DNA of 64,000 nucleotides from [Mycobacterium] zoologicum (GTDB lineage: Bacteria > Actinomycetota > Actinomycetes > Mycobacteriales > Mycobacteriaceae): contig NZ_CP083985.1 in assembly GCF_020172665.1 (NCBI RefSeq), positions 2,231,415 through 2,295,414 on the forward strand. The letters are read 5' to 3'. The position numbers and the translations under genes were made by a program. Below are positions 55,061 through 63,465 of the stretch, in pieces; within the stretch, counting starts at the first letter, position 1, and each line of letters opens with the position of its first letter. The notes beneath the pieces were generated by a model that searched no databases, was not told where the DNA came from, and saw only the letters and a program-made list of their open reading frames with translations.

Positions 55061-55612
55061 TCAGCCGGACGCGCCGAGGATCTTGATCGCGAACACCAGG
55101 GTGTCGCCGGGACGGATTCCGGCCCCGGGCTGGCCGTCGGGGTAGCCGTCGGCCGACGTCATCGCGACGGCGACGGTGGAGCCCACGGTCTGCCCGGCGA
55201 TCGCTTTCTGGAATCCGGGGATCACGCCGTTGAGCGGGAAGTCGACCGGTGCACCGCGCTGGTAGCTGCTGTCGAAGACCGATCCGTCGCGGCCGTTGAC
55301 GCCCATGTAGCAGACCGACACCTTCGCCGAACCCGGAACCACCGGGCCATCGCCGGCCTGCAACGTGTGCACCTGGGTCTCGGTGACGCTGAACGGTGTG
55401 GAGACGTCCACCCGGGGTGCCGCCGTGGCGGTGGAGCCGGTGACCGCGACGCTGCCGGTGGCTCCGCTCAGCGTCCAGTCGGGCGTGCCGCCGGCCGGTG
55501 CCACGGTGGGGCAGGACTCGGCCGCCGTCGCCGGGCCCGCCGGGAACGGCAGGGCGATGGCGGCGACACCGGCCGCGACGGCAACGAACGACTGCATTCG
55601 GGTGAGTTTCAC
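55061..55612 (-). CDS. FKBP-type peptidyl-prolyl isomerase, exported (paralog)
   Basis: The product is 183 residues from GTG 55612; ATG 55597 is an alternative. The N-terminus is a signal peptide (SFVAVAAGVAAIALPFPAGPATA, cleavage before AESC). The rest mirrors the lipoprotein FKBP at 51.8 kb: TETQVHTLQAGDGPVVPGSA, CYMGVNGRDGSVFDSSYQRGAP and PGFQKAIAGQTVGSTVAVAM. Here no lipobox is present, so it is likely secreted. The open frame continues far upstream in a shadow of the LLM gene and is rejected. Confidence 0.88.
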   Translation of the reverse strand: MKLTRMQSFVAVAAGVAAIALPFPAGPATAAESCPTVAPAGGTPDWTLSGATGSVAVTGSTATAAPRVDVSTPFSVTETQVHTLQAGDGPVVPGSAKVSVCYMGVNGRDGSVFDSSYQRGAPVDFPLNGVIPGFQKAIAGQTVGSTVAVAMTSADGYPDGQPGAGIRPGDTLVFAIKILGASG

Positions 55613-55648
55613 CCCCGTGACGCTACAGGTTGCGCGTAGGCTCGCCGC

Positions 55649-56674
55649 GTGCAAATCGACGTCATGACACTTCCGCAGCCGTTGGCGCAGATCGGCGATT
55701 TGGCCCGGCGCACCCAGGCCGCGGGATTTGCCGGCCTGCTGTTCACCGAGGCCGGGCGTACCGCGTATCTCAACGCGGCCATCGCATCCCAGGCCGCACC
55801 CGGGCTGGAGTTGTCCACCGGAGTCGCGGTCGCGTTCCCGCGCAGTCCGTTCGTCACCGCGGCGACGGCGTGGGAGTTGCAGGAGGCCAGCGCAGGCAAC
55901 TTCCGGCTCGGTCTGGGCACACAGGTTCGCACCCACGTGGTGCGACGCTACGGTGCGGCATTCGACCATCCCGGCCCCCGGTTGCGCGACTACGTGCTGG
56001 CGGTGAAGGCGTGTTTCGCCGCGTTCCGCACGGGGAAACTGGATCACCACGGAGAGTTCTACAACCTGGACTTCATCACCCCGCAATGGAGCGCCGGGCC
56101 CATCGACGCACCAGACCCCAAAGTCGATGTCGCAGCGGTCAATCCGTGGATGCTGCGGATGGCCGGCGAAGTGGCCGACGGCGTGCACGTTCATCCGCTC
56201 GGTGAACCCGGGTATCTCGCACGTCATGTTGTGCCGCAAGTCGCCGAAGGAGCGAAGAAGGCCGGCCGTTCGCCATCGGACATCGCGATCATCGTGCCCA
56301 CCATGACCATCGTCGGCGACAGCGACGAAGAACGCCACAGCGAACGAGAGTTCGTGCGCGCCAGCATGAGCTTCTACGGCAGCACCCCGAACTACGCCTT
56401 CATCTGGGATGAGGCCGGTTTCGAGGGCACCACCGCCAGGATCCGCGAGAAGCAGAAGGCCGGGGACTTCGCGGGCATGGCTGCGCAGATCACCGACGAG
56501 CACCTGGCTGCGTTTGCGACCGAGTCGACGTGGGATGAGTTGGCGGACAAGCTGATCGACAAGTACGGCGGAGTGGCATCGCGCGTGGTCTTGTACAACG
56601 CGATCGGCGACCCCGAACGCTTCGAGCGTTACGGTGAGATCGCGCAACAGATACGGTCGTCGCGGTCGCGGTGA
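55649..56674 (+). CDS. LLM-class F420-dependent oxidoreductase (TIGR03617-like)
   Basis: This 341-residue protein has the LLM signature at the N-terminus (MQIDVMTLPQPLAQIGDLARR), FPRSPFVTAATAWELQEASAGNFRLGLGTQV and WMLRMAGEVADGVHVHPLGEPGYLARHVVP. These features are typical of a mycobacterial F420-dependent subfamily. The substrate is unknown. GTG 55649 is 36 nt from the divergent FKBP start. Confidence 0.9.
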   Translation: MQIDVMTLPQPLAQIGDLARRTQAAGFAGLLFTEAGRTAYLNAAIASQAAPGLELSTGVAVAFPRSPFVTAATAWELQEASAGNFRLGLGTQVRTHVVRRYGAAFDHPGPRLRDYVLAVKACFAAFRTGKLDHHGEFYNLDFITPQWSAGPIDAPDPKVDVAAVNPWMLRMAGEVADGVHVHPLGEPGYLARHVVPQVAEGAKKAGRSPSDIAIIVPTMTIVGDSDEERHSEREFVRASMSFYGSTPNYAFIWDEAGFEGTTARIREKQKAGDFAGMAAQITDEHLAAFATESTWDELADKLIDKYGGVASRVVLYNAIGDPERFERYGEIAQQIRSSRSR

Positions 56675-56777
56675 GGTCGCCCAAAAATCTCACGCCGGTC
56701 TCGGTTGGGCAAAGGTTCGGCAGCCCGCCGGCCGGGTACGCGGCGATGGTGCTGGGTCAGGCCTAGGGTTGGCGGCC

Positions 56778-57206
56778 GTGGCCGTCCTCAGCACCTTTGT
56801 GAAGCACTGGCGCGCATCGCTTCGGCTGGTCGCGTCGGTATGGCTGGTCGCCGTCGTCGGGCTTCCCGCCATGCCGGTGGCTGATGCGGCCGCGGCGACG
56901 GCGAGGTTGTCGGTGGACTCCACGTGGCAGACGGGTTTCATTGCCCGGTTCACCGTCACCAACTTGAGTGCGGCGCCGATGGCCGACTGGCGGCTTGAAT
57001 TCGACCTGCCGGTGGGGGAATCGGTGTCGCACACCTGGAGCAGCACCATCGCGCGATCGGGGACACATTATGTTCTTGGACCCGCGAACTGGAACCGCAT
57101 CATCGCGCCCGGTGGTTCGGCGACCGGCGGGATGCGCGGCGTGGTGAGCGGCCTCTACTCGCCGCCGGTGAACTGCGTGCTCAACCGGCAGTATCGCTGC
57201 AGTTAG
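56778..57206 (+). CDS. Secreted CBM2 (carbohydrate-binding) protein, Rv1987-like
   Basis: The product is 142 residues from GTG 56778. A signal peptide (VASVWLVAVVGLPAMPVADA) precedes a CBM2 domain with aromatic binding residues: VDSTWQTGFIARFTVTNL, MADWRLEFDLPVGESV, HTWSSTIARSGTHYVL and PANWNRIIAPGGSATG. There is no catalytic domain. It closely resembles Rv1987 of M. tuberculosis, of equal length and annotated as a possible chitinase. CBM2 modules bind cellulose or chitin. The two cysteines near the end could pair. Confidence 0.9.
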   Translation: MAVLSTFVKHWRASLRLVASVWLVAVVGLPAMPVADAAAATARLSVDSTWQTGFIARFTVTNLSAAPMADWRLEFDLPVGESVSHTWSSTIARSGTHYVLGPANWNRIIAPGGSATGGMRGVVSGLYSPPVNCVLNRQYRCS

Positions 57207-57252
57207 CGCCTGCGGGCCAACGGCTGGTCACTACCTGACGCGGCCTCCTGGT

Positions 57253-58176
57253 TCAGCACCTTCCGCTGCGTGATCGAGCGTCGTCGAGCACCGCTTCGAT
57301 GTCGCCCCACGTCCGGCGAATGATCTCCGCCACCGGCAGCAGATCAACGATCCGTGATGACACTTGACCGGTATTGGCGACGCTGGCCTCCATGTCGCCG
57401 TCGAAGTACAGCTCGGTGATTCTGCCCAGAAGTTGGGCATCCGGGTCGTCGTCCGCGACACGCGCCGCCAGCCCGGTCCGCAAGACCCGCATGGTCGGAT
57501 TGCCGGGAATGTCGAGAAGTACTGTGCCGGAATCGTTTGCCGTCACGATCGCATCCTTGAAGTTCGCGTGCACCGCCGACTCCTGGCTGGCCAGCATCCG
57601 GGTGCCCATCTGCACGCCCTCGGCGCCCAACACCAGTGCCGCCGCCGCCGACCGGGCGTCGCACATGCCGCCCGCAGCAATGATCGGCAGGTGCACGTTC
57701 TCGGCAACCAGGGGGAGTAGCACCATCGTCGAGGCGCCGAGCAGGGATTTGAACCCACCGCCCTCGACCCCCTCGACCACCAGCGCGTCGACGCCGGCGT
57801 CGGCCGCCTTGTGCGCGCCCTTGAGCGACCCCACAACATGCACCACCGTCATACCGGCGTCGTGCAGCCGCGCGGTGAACAGTGCCGGATCACCGGCCGA
57901 GGTGAAGACGTGGCGTACGCCGGCCCCCGCCAAGATCTCGACGATCGACGGGTCCTTCTTCCAGCCCTGGATCATCAGGTTCGCCGCCACCGGCTTCGCG
58001 GTGAGCTTACGCACCCGCTTCAGGTCGGCACGCCCCTCGGGAGTGAGGGTTTCGATCATTCCGAGCCCGCCGGCCTCGGAGACCGCGGCGGCGAGTTCGG
58101 CGCGCGCGATATAGGTCATCGGGGCCTGGACGACGGGGTACTGGACCTCGAGCAGGGATTGGATGCGGTTGGCCAC
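57253..58176 (-). CDS. Nitronate monooxygenase family protein (second copy)
   Basis: This 307-residue FMN TIM-barrel protein has VVQAPMTYIARAELAAAVSEAGGLGMIE at the N-terminus, VVEGVEGGGFKSLLGASTM (without the His-containing GGHxG motif of true nitronate monooxygenases), IIAAGGMCDARSAAAALVLGAEGVQMGTRML and a C-terminal helical part. The changed active-site motif suggests a different substrate. It is only distantly similar to the copy at 15 kb. GTG 58176. Downstream in the same direction as the hydrolase and GMC genes. Confidence 0.87.
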   Translation of the reverse strand: MANRIQSLLEVQYPVVQAPMTYIARAELAAAVSEAGGLGMIETLTPEGRADLKRVRKLTAKPVAANLMIQGWKKDPSIVEILAGAGVRHVFTSAGDPALFTARLHDAGMTVVHVVGSLKGAHKAADAGVDALVVEGVEGGGFKSLLGASTMVLLPLVAENVHLPIIAAGGMCDARSAAAALVLGAEGVQMGTRMLASQESAVHANFKDAIVTANDSGTVLLDIPGNPTMRVLRTGLAARVADDDPDAQLLGRITELYFDGDMEASVANTGQVSSRIVDLLPVAEIIRRTWGDIEAVLDDARSRSGRC

Positions 58177-58205
58177 GGCTCATTCAAACATTCCGGGCGC
58201 GCGGG

Positions 58206-58340
58206 TCAGTGCGTCAGACCGTGCAGATTCTTGGCTGTGTTGGACGTCGATACCGTCGACTGGCCCGGGCATGTGCTGAGCAGCCGGTCGGCGGTTCCGG
58301 TGGTGGTGAACCAGTAGCGTTCGTTCTTGAAGTGGCTGGC
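58206..58340 (-). pseudogene. Possible 3' gene remnant between hydrolase and nitronate monooxygenase
   Basis: On the minus strand about 44 codons read SHFKNERYWFTTTGTADRL, then LSTCPGQSTV and end NLHGLTH before a stop. Most codons end in G or C, as in real genes here, but no start codon is available unless the frame is carried back out of frame through the hydrolase gene. I read it as a decayed C-terminal fragment. It could also be chance. Confidence 0.35.
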
Positions 58341-59140
58341 TAGGACGCCTCGGCTTGCGCGCCGGGTGCGCTGCCCTCCAGCAGAACGCGTGCGACGAGC
58401 GCGGGGTCGTCGGCCATTGGCACGTGGCCGCACCCGGGCAGTCGGATGTGGCGGGCCTGGGGGAGTCGCTGCTCGGCGATGCGCGCTTGATACGGCAGCA
58501 GAATTCGGTCACGTGCTGCCCACGCGACGGTCACCGGAACGTCGGCGGCGATCTCACGGTCGAACACTTCTGCGGCCGGGAAGATCTTCTTCATGGCGGG
58601 GATGGCTCGCCGCATGCCGTTGAGATCGCCCACAAACGCCTCGGCCGGAATCCTCTCGGGGTGGGCTGAGACCACCCCGCCCATCATCCGGCGAGCCCGT
58701 GGCGAACGCGCGAGCGTCGGCACCACGGGTGCCAGCAGTCGGGCGCTGGTGGTCAGCAACCGGAAGATCAGACGAACGTAGGCGAAGTCGATGGCGTTGT
58801 GCCAGTACGCGGCGGGGGATAGCACGGTCGCGCTGGCGACCAGGTCGTCGGCGGCGGCTTCCAGCGCCACCCGGCCGCCGAGAGAGTTCCCGGCGATGTG
58901 TGGGCGCTCAAGCCCCAGCTGGTCCAGGAATTCGACGAGCTCGACGCGCAGGGTCCCCTGTACGTCGCCGTCGCGGACCACCAGGTCATGCGATTCGCCG
59001 TGGCCGGGCAGATCGAAGAGCACCACGGTGCGGTGATCGGTCAGGTGCTCCAACACCGGATACCAGGCCTGCCTGCGGTGCGTGATCCCGTGGACGAGCA
59101 CCAAGGGCTCACCGGTGCCGTGGATCTCGTGCTTGAGCAT
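58340..59140 (-). CDS. Alpha/beta hydrolase
   Basis: This 266-residue protein has an oxyanion region LVLVHGITHRRQAW, nucleophile motif IAGNSLGGRVAL (Ser about 97), an acid in AWAARDRILLP and a catalytic His in LPGCGHVPMAD. It is a typical small soluble hydrolase; the substrate is unknown. ATG 59140. It lies 55 nt downstream of the GMC oxidoreductase on the same strand, which suggests a shared catabolic or lipid-modifying task. Confidence 0.88.
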   Translation of the reverse strand: MLKHEIHGTGEPLVLVHGITHRRQAWYPVLEHLTDHRTVVLFDLPGHGESHDLVVRDGDVQGTLRVELVEFLDQLGLERPHIAGNSLGGRVALEAAADDLVASATVLSPAAYWHNAIDFAYVRLIFRLLTTSARLLAPVVPTLARSPRARRMMGGVVSAHPERIPAEAFVGDLNGMRRAIPAMKKIFPAAEVFDREIAADVPVTVAWAARDRILLPYQARIAEQRLPQARHIRLPGCGHVPMADDPALVARVLLEGSAPGAQAEAS

Positions 59141-59195
59141 GGTGACCCTCCCTTGTCGCGGCCGGTGATCTCGACCTGGGGCAACCGTAACCTTC

Positions 59196-60881
59196 CTAGC
59201 TCAGGATTGCCCGCGCAGCACGCTCTGCGATCAACATGACCGGCGCGTTGGTGTTGCCGGAAGTGATGGCGGGCATCGCCGAAGCATCGACCACTCGAAG
59301 ACCGGCGACGCGGTACACGCGGCAGTCGGTGTCGAGCACCGTGGTCGCAGACCTCGGAAGACCTTGCGCGTCAAAGGCTCCCATCGTGCACGTTCCCACG
59401 GGGTGGAAGATCGTGGTACCCAGTTCACGGGCCGCCATCTGCAGGTCCTCGTCGCTCACCAGTTGTGGGCCGGGCAGCAACTCTTGCGGGTTGTACCGGG
59501 ACAGGGCTTGCGCCGACATGATCTTCCGGGTCATCCGGAGGCCGCGCATGGCAATTTCAAGATCGGCGTCAGTGGACAGGTAATTGCAGGCAATCTTGGG
59601 ATTGGTCAGCGGATCCGGACCGGCGATGCGCACATGGCCACGCGAGCTGGGCCGCAGATTGCAGATCGAGGGAGTGATCGCCGCGAAACGGTGCAGCGGT
59701 TCTCCGAACTTGGGCAACGACAGGGGCTGCACATGCCACTCCAGATCGGGACTGGCCAGAGCGGGGTCGCTTTTCGCGAATGCCCCCAGGGTGGAAGGCG
59801 GCATCGTCATCGGTCCTGATCGCAGCATCAGGTACTGAAGTCCCATGCCGCCACGGGTGATCCAATTCCGGTACAGCGTGTTGACGGTCGAGGCGCCCCG
59901 GACTCGGTAGACCGTCCGCAGTTGCAGATGGTCCTGGAGGTTCTCACCCACTCCCGGCAGGTCGACGGCCAGCGGCACCTGATGTTGTGCAAGCAGCTTG
60001 GCGGGGCCCAGACCCGAGACCTGCAGGAGATGAGGCGAACCAATCGACCCAGCGCTCAGGATGACCTCGCGGCGAGCACGAACGTCGACGATACGGCCGT
60101 CCTTGAGCAACCGAACGCCGGTGGCGCGGTGCGCAGCCGTGGTCCAGGCACCGCGACGCTGGTCCTGGCGGACCTGGTCATCCATCAGCAGTCGCAACGC
60201 CTGCGTCTGGGTGTAGACGCTGAGATTCGGCCGGTGGGCGACAGGATGCAGGAAAGCATCCGCCATCGACCAACGGCGGCCGCGTCGTTGGTTGACGTGA
60301 AAGTACGCGCTGCCGGCGTTGTCGCCCCGGTTGAACTCCTCGATCGGAGCGATGCCCACCTGGGCGGCGGCGGCCTGCCAGGCGTCCAAGATCTTCCAGC
60401 GGACCCGTGGCCGCTCGACCCGGATCTCACCACCGGCGCCGTGCCAGGCATCGGCTCCGCCGAAGTAGTCCTCCAGCCGCTTGTAGATCGCCAGCGTCTC
60501 GCCGGGACCGTCTGGGCCACCCCAGAGCCATCGGTCGTCACCGGTGGCGTGCGCCCACAGGTCGTAATCGCTTGACTGTCCACGCATGTGGATCATGGCG
60601 TTGATCGACGAGCAGCCGCCGATCACGCGGCCCCGCGCGTAGTGAATGCTGCGTCCGGCCAGACCTGGATCGGCCTCGGTCGTGAAGCACCAGTCGGTGC
60701 GGGGGTTGGCGATGGTGTACAGATAGCCCACCGGCACCTTGATCCAGAACTGGTTGTCTCTTCCGCCGGCCTCGATCAACAGCACACGGTGGTCTGGGTT
60801 GGCGCTGAGCCGATTGGCGAGCAGGCAGCCCGCGCTGCCTGCTCCCACGATGATGAAGTCGAATTCGGGGATGGGGCTCAT
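59196..60881 (-). CDS. GMC family FAD oxidoreductase
   Basis: This 561-residue glucose-methanol-choline oxidoreductase has FAD motif FDFIIVGAGSAGCLLANRLS, the GMC signatures YARGRVIGGCSSINAMIHMRG and REVILSAGSIGSPHLLQVSG, and a C-terminal GTTIFHPVGTCTMG followed by SGNTNAPVMLIAERAA. The catalytic His is in the HPVGTC region and Asn in GNTNAP. It acts on an alcohol (choline-, cholesterol- or long-chain alcohol dehydrogenase-like); which one is unknown. ATG 60881. A strong GGAGG site lies 12 nt upstream, adjacent to a three-codon reading frame. Confidence 0.9.
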   Translation of the reverse strand: MSPIPEFDFIIVGAGSAGCLLANRLSANPDHRVLLIEAGGRDNQFWIKVPVGYLYTIANPRTDWCFTTEADPGLAGRSIHYARGRVIGGCSSINAMIHMRGQSSDYDLWAHATGDDRWLWGGPDGPGETLAIYKRLEDYFGGADAWHGAGGEIRVERPRVRWKILDAWQAAAAQVGIAPIEEFNRGDNAGSAYFHVNQRRGRRWSMADAFLHPVAHRPNLSVYTQTQALRLLMDDQVRQDQRRGAWTTAAHRATGVRLLKDGRIVDVRARREVILSAGSIGSPHLLQVSGLGPAKLLAQHQVPLAVDLPGVGENLQDHLQLRTVYRVRGASTVNTLYRNWITRGGMGLQYLMLRSGPMTMPPSTLGAFAKSDPALASPDLEWHVQPLSLPKFGEPLHRFAAITPSICNLRPSSRGHVRIAGPDPLTNPKIACNYLSTDADLEIAMRGLRMTRKIMSAQALSRYNPQELLPGPQLVSDEDLQMAARELGTTIFHPVGTCTMGAFDAQGLPRSATTVLDTDCRVYRVAGLRVVDASAMPAITSGNTNAPVMLIAERAARAILS

Positions 60882-61024
60882 TCGAGCATCGTTCCTCCAT
60901 GGCCTCGGATGCGTGTTCCAGTGTGCGTGACGACCACCCGGTATGCGCACACTCCCGTGCATGCCGTCGTGGTTGTCGCGACAATTCCCGAAACCCGTCG
61001 TGAAAGGCGTTGGGGCATCTATAA
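60882..61024 (-). promoter_or_regulatory. Leader of the GMC gene: three-codon ORF and -10 candidate
   Basis: On the minus strand GGAGG (about 60894-60898) is 4 nt before ATGCTCGAATGA, a three-codon frame (Met-Leu-Glu) whose stop overlaps the GMC start as ATGA. A TATAGAT element (61018-61024) is a plausible -10 about 135 nt upstream. Whether the mini-frame is translated is unknown; it may simply position ribosomes for the GMC start. Confidence 0.35.
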
Positions 61025-61115
61025 AAGACAGTAGTGGGGAAGGGGGGGATCTACATCCGGGAGTTGCCGGATGCCGCCAACCATCTGGCGTTCATGCCCG
61101 CCGTGTCGTGAATGT

Positions 61116-61325
61116 TCACGTGACACTGCTGACGATCGCGATAAACAACCCGACCAGGGTCAGTACCCCGACCATCACCGCGGCGGCGATCGCCCGGCCT
61201 CGGTGGTGCCGGCGTGCGTAGTAGATCGTCACCGCGATGCAGGCGAACATCAACGCTGGATAGGCTGTCAGCCCCACCGTTAGCGCCGCCGCTGAGGAGG
61301 CGCTGGCCAGGGTCGCGTTGTCCAC
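61116..61325 (-). CDS. Small two-helix membrane protein
   Basis: The product is 69 residues from GTG 61325, with two membrane helices (LTVGLTAYPALMFACIAVTIYY and AAAVMVGVLTLVGLFIAIVS) separated by a basic loop RRHHRGR. No family is recognised. It is isolated between GMC and YaeQ genes. Confidence 0.6.
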   Translation of the reverse strand: MDNATLASASSAAALTVGLTAYPALMFACIAVTIYYARRHHRGRAIAAAVMVGVLTLVGLFIAIVSSVT

Positions 61326-61437
61326 GTCGTCAGCTTACGGCGCGAACGGGAAAAGGCGTGTCGCAGTGATGAAGTAGCGCGAGGCGACGGGCGAGACTCA
61401 CTCGCAGTGGCCATGATCCATCCTCGAGCTCAGGCGT

Positions 61438-61989
61438 TCACTCCAATGGCTCGGGCGTGAAGGTGACGTTGACGCCGCCTACGGTCATCGTCACCTGACC
61501 TTCGAGCACCATCACCTGTGCCGAGACCCGTCGATCGACAGTCTGGGCCAGTTGCCGCACCGGTGCGTGCGGTATCTGCATCACCGACAGGTTCGACAGC
61601 CCAGCCACTTTGGGGCCCACGGTGCGCCACCAGGTGGTCACGCCGGCGGAGAACGGGAACAGCAGCACCTGGTCGGCCTGGCTGGCCGCCTTGCTCAAGG
61701 CGCGTTCGTCGGGCTGGCCGACGTTGATCCACTCCAGGATCCGGCCGGTGTAGTCGGCGAGCCGCAAGTCCGGTACGCCAGGGGTGGACAGGCCCGCCCC
61801 GAACGTCAACTCGCCGTCGACGTCGCTGAGTCGATGTGCGCGCAGCCCGAACGCCAACAACCGCACCACCATCCGCTCATCGGTTTCACTGGGGTGACGT
61901 GCCACGGTCAGCATGTGATCGGCGTAGTAACCGTGATCGACATCGGAGATGCCAAGTTCGACCTTGAACACTGTTGCAGAAAGAGCCAC
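61438..61989 (-). CDS. YaeQ family protein
   Basis: This 183-residue protein matches the YaeQ family, which has a PD-(D/E)XK-like fold: [36 protein letters not shown] in pieces, [21 protein letters not shown] and a C-terminal strand region [15 protein letters not shown]. The possible metal ligands (Asp in PDLRL, Glu in ILEW) fit the nuclease-like fold. Function is unproven. GTG 61989. Confidence 0.88.
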   Translation of the reverse strand: MALSATVFKVELGISDVDHGYYADHMLTVARHPSETDERMVVRLLAFGLRAHRLSDVDGELTFGAGLSTPGVPDLRLADYTGRILEWINVGQPDERALSKAASQADQVLLFPFSAGVTTWWRTVGPKVAGLSNLSVMQIPHAPVRQLAQTVDRRVSAQVMVLEGQVTMTVGGVNVTFTPEPLE

Positions 61990-62156
61990 GTCCTAGTGTC
62001 CACCCAGGTGGTGTAGGTCGAGCAGTCGGGCCGCCTCTAGAGCATCGTGACGATGGCCGTCTTCAAGTTGGCCAAGCACGTCGTCGCGCGACAGCCGTGG
62101 CGGGGAATTTGTCTGCCGGCCTTCAGCGCCCGCTCATCCTGCCGCCCAGATCCAAC

Positions 62157-62168
62157 GTTACATGTAAC
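62157..62168. promoter_or_regulatory. Palindromic operator upstream of the DUF3018/mazF module
   Basis: GTTACATGTAAC is a perfect 12-bp palindrome, extendable to 16 bp with one mismatched pair. It ends 9 nt before the antitoxin ATG 62178, so it overlaps the promoter/leader and is the likely autoregulatory site of the module. Confidence 0.6.
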
Positions 62169-62177
62169 ATCGGTGGC

Positions 62178-62384
62178 ATGACCGTGAGGGACAGGGTCGG
62201 TGCGTACCGACGGCGAATGCGGGAGCGGGGCCTGCGGCCGCTGCAGGTCTGGGTGCCTGATGTTCGAACCGAGACGTTTGCGGCCGAGGCGCATCGTCAG
62301 GCTTCGTTTGTCGCACGGGCGGACGACACCGGCGACGCCCAAGATTTCATCGAGGCCATCTCGACGCCATGGGACGAGGAGTGA
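62178..62384 (+). CDS. DUF3018 MazE-type antitoxin
   Basis: This 68-residue protein begins [31 protein letters not shown], the DUF3018 antitoxin pattern of mycobacterial MazEF systems. The acidic tail is AISTPWDEE. An in-frame upstream extension exists but overlaps the palindrome. ATG 62178. The toxin start overlaps its 3' end. Confidence 0.85.
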   Translation: MTVRDRVGAYRRRMRERGLRPLQVWVPDVRTETFAAEAHRQASFVARADDTGDAQDFIEAISTPWDEE

Positions 62385-62713
62385 ACCGAGGGGAGATCTG
62401 GACCGTGGCGGCTGGCGTTAATGCCGCGAAGCCGCGTCCTGCGGTGATCATCCAAGACGACCTGTTTGATGGTACGAGTTCAGTGACTGTCGCTCCGATG
62501 ACCAGCATGCTGTTGGATGCGCCGCTGATGCGCATTCGGATAGCCGGCGGCGACGACCGGCTATCCGGACTGGACCACGACAGTGATGTGATGATCGATA
62601 AGGTCACAACCGTCAGAAGGTCGAATGTCCACTCCCGACTAGGTCGGTTGACTGCGGAGCAAGTCGTCGAGGTCGAGCGAGCGATGATGGCATTTCTCGG
62701 CCTTGCTCGATAG
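62369..62713 (+). CDS. MazF/PemK-type toxin (module A)
   Basis: The product is 114 residues from ATG 62369; GTG 62381 (overlapping the antitoxin stop as GTGA) gives a 110-residue form starting at NRGEIW. MazF features: [45 protein letters not shown] and a C-terminal helix [14 protein letters not shown]. It is predicted to be an mRNA interferase, with target specificity unknown. It is diverged from MazF9 at 47 kb. Confidence 0.87.
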   Translation: MGRGVNRGEIWTVAAGVNAAKPRPAVIIQDDLFDGTSSVTVAPMTSMLLDAPLMRIRIAGGDDRLSGLDHDSDVMIDKVTTVRRSNVHSRLGRLTAEQVVEVERAMMAFLGLAR

Positions 62714-62796
62714 GCGGGGCAGAAGAGCAAGGGGCTGGTAGCACCCGAACCTTGCCTGGCGTTCGTGAACACACGGGACGATCCGCAATGCCCTGT

Positions 62797-62817
62797 GTCT
62801 ACATTTCGTCTACATTT
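62797..62817. promoter_or_regulatory. Two direct 10-bp repeats upstream of the RHH antitoxin
   Basis: GTCTACATTT occurs at 62797-62806 and 62808-62817, an exact 11-bp period. The pair ends 5 nt before the antitoxin ATG 62823, so it covers the leader or promoter. One-turn spacing on one DNA face suits cooperative binding of ribbon-helix-helix dimers. Confidence 0.6.
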
Positions 62818-62822
62818 GCTCC

Positions 62823-63056
62823 ATGGCAGCAGAAACCACAACTGTCCGAGTCCGCCGTCCCGATTCTGAGCGACTGCAGTCTCTAGCCAAGGCTCGTCAA
62901 TCCGCCGTCATCGACGTCGTGCACGCAGCGATCAACGCCTTGGAACGGCAGGAATTCCTGCGGGGGCTCAACGGGGATTACCAGCGCTTGCGTAATGACC
63001 CCGAACTGTGGGAGCGCTACCTGGCCGAGCGTCGCGAGTGGGACGCGTTGGCGTGA
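62823..63056 (+). CDS. Ribbon-helix-helix antitoxin (module B)
   Basis: This 77-residue protein starts MAAETTTVRVRRPDSERLQSLAK, an RHH DNA-binding N-terminus, and continues with helices ending RNDPELWERYLAERREWDALA, the toxin-wrapping tail type. No clear ribosome site precedes ATG 62823, so it may be leaderless. The toxin GTG overlaps its stop (GTGA). Confidence 0.83.
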   Translation: MAAETTTVRVRRPDSERLQSLAKARQSAVIDVVHAAINALERQEFLRGLNGDYQRLRNDPELWERYLAERREWDALA

Positions 63057-63388
63057 TTTGGCGAGGGGAGGTCCACTACGTCGACCTCGGCCAGCCGGTC
63101 GGACGCGAGCCGGCCTTCCGTCGCGCGGCGGTGGTGGTGTCGGTCGACATTCTCAACAACGGACCGGGTGGTCTGGTGGTCGTCGTCCCGATCACGACCG
63201 CTGGTTACGGCCTGCGAAGCCATGTCGAACTTGTGCCGGAGGCCAGCGGGCTGAATCACACCTCGTACGCGCGCTGCGACCAACTGCGAATCGTCTCGGT
63301 CGAACGGCTGTCATCTCGCCAGGGAATGATCGGCCCAGATCAAATGCAGGCCATCGACCAAGCTCTACGCTGTGTCCTCGATCTGTGA
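63053..63388 (+). CDS. MazF/PemK-type toxin (module B)
   Basis: The product is 111 residues from GTG 63053, coupled to the antitoxin by a GTGA overlap. MazF-like features are IWRGEVHYVDLGQPVGREPAFRRAAVVVS, VVVVPITTA and ARCDQLRIVSVERL, with the C-terminal helix QAIDQALRCVL. It differs clearly from module A, so the neighbouring modules are not a recent tandem duplication. Confidence 0.86.
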   Translation: MIWRGEVHYVDLGQPVGREPAFRRAAVVVSVDILNNGPGGLVVVVPITTAGYGLRSHVELVPEASGLNHTSYARCDQLRIVSVERLSSRQGMIGPDQMQAIDQALRCVLDL

Positions 63389-63465
63389 TGCTCAGCTATC
63401 GGGATCGCATCGTCGGACGAAAGCAATTGGGGCGCAGTGTAATACGTGTCCGGTTCGGCGGGGGT

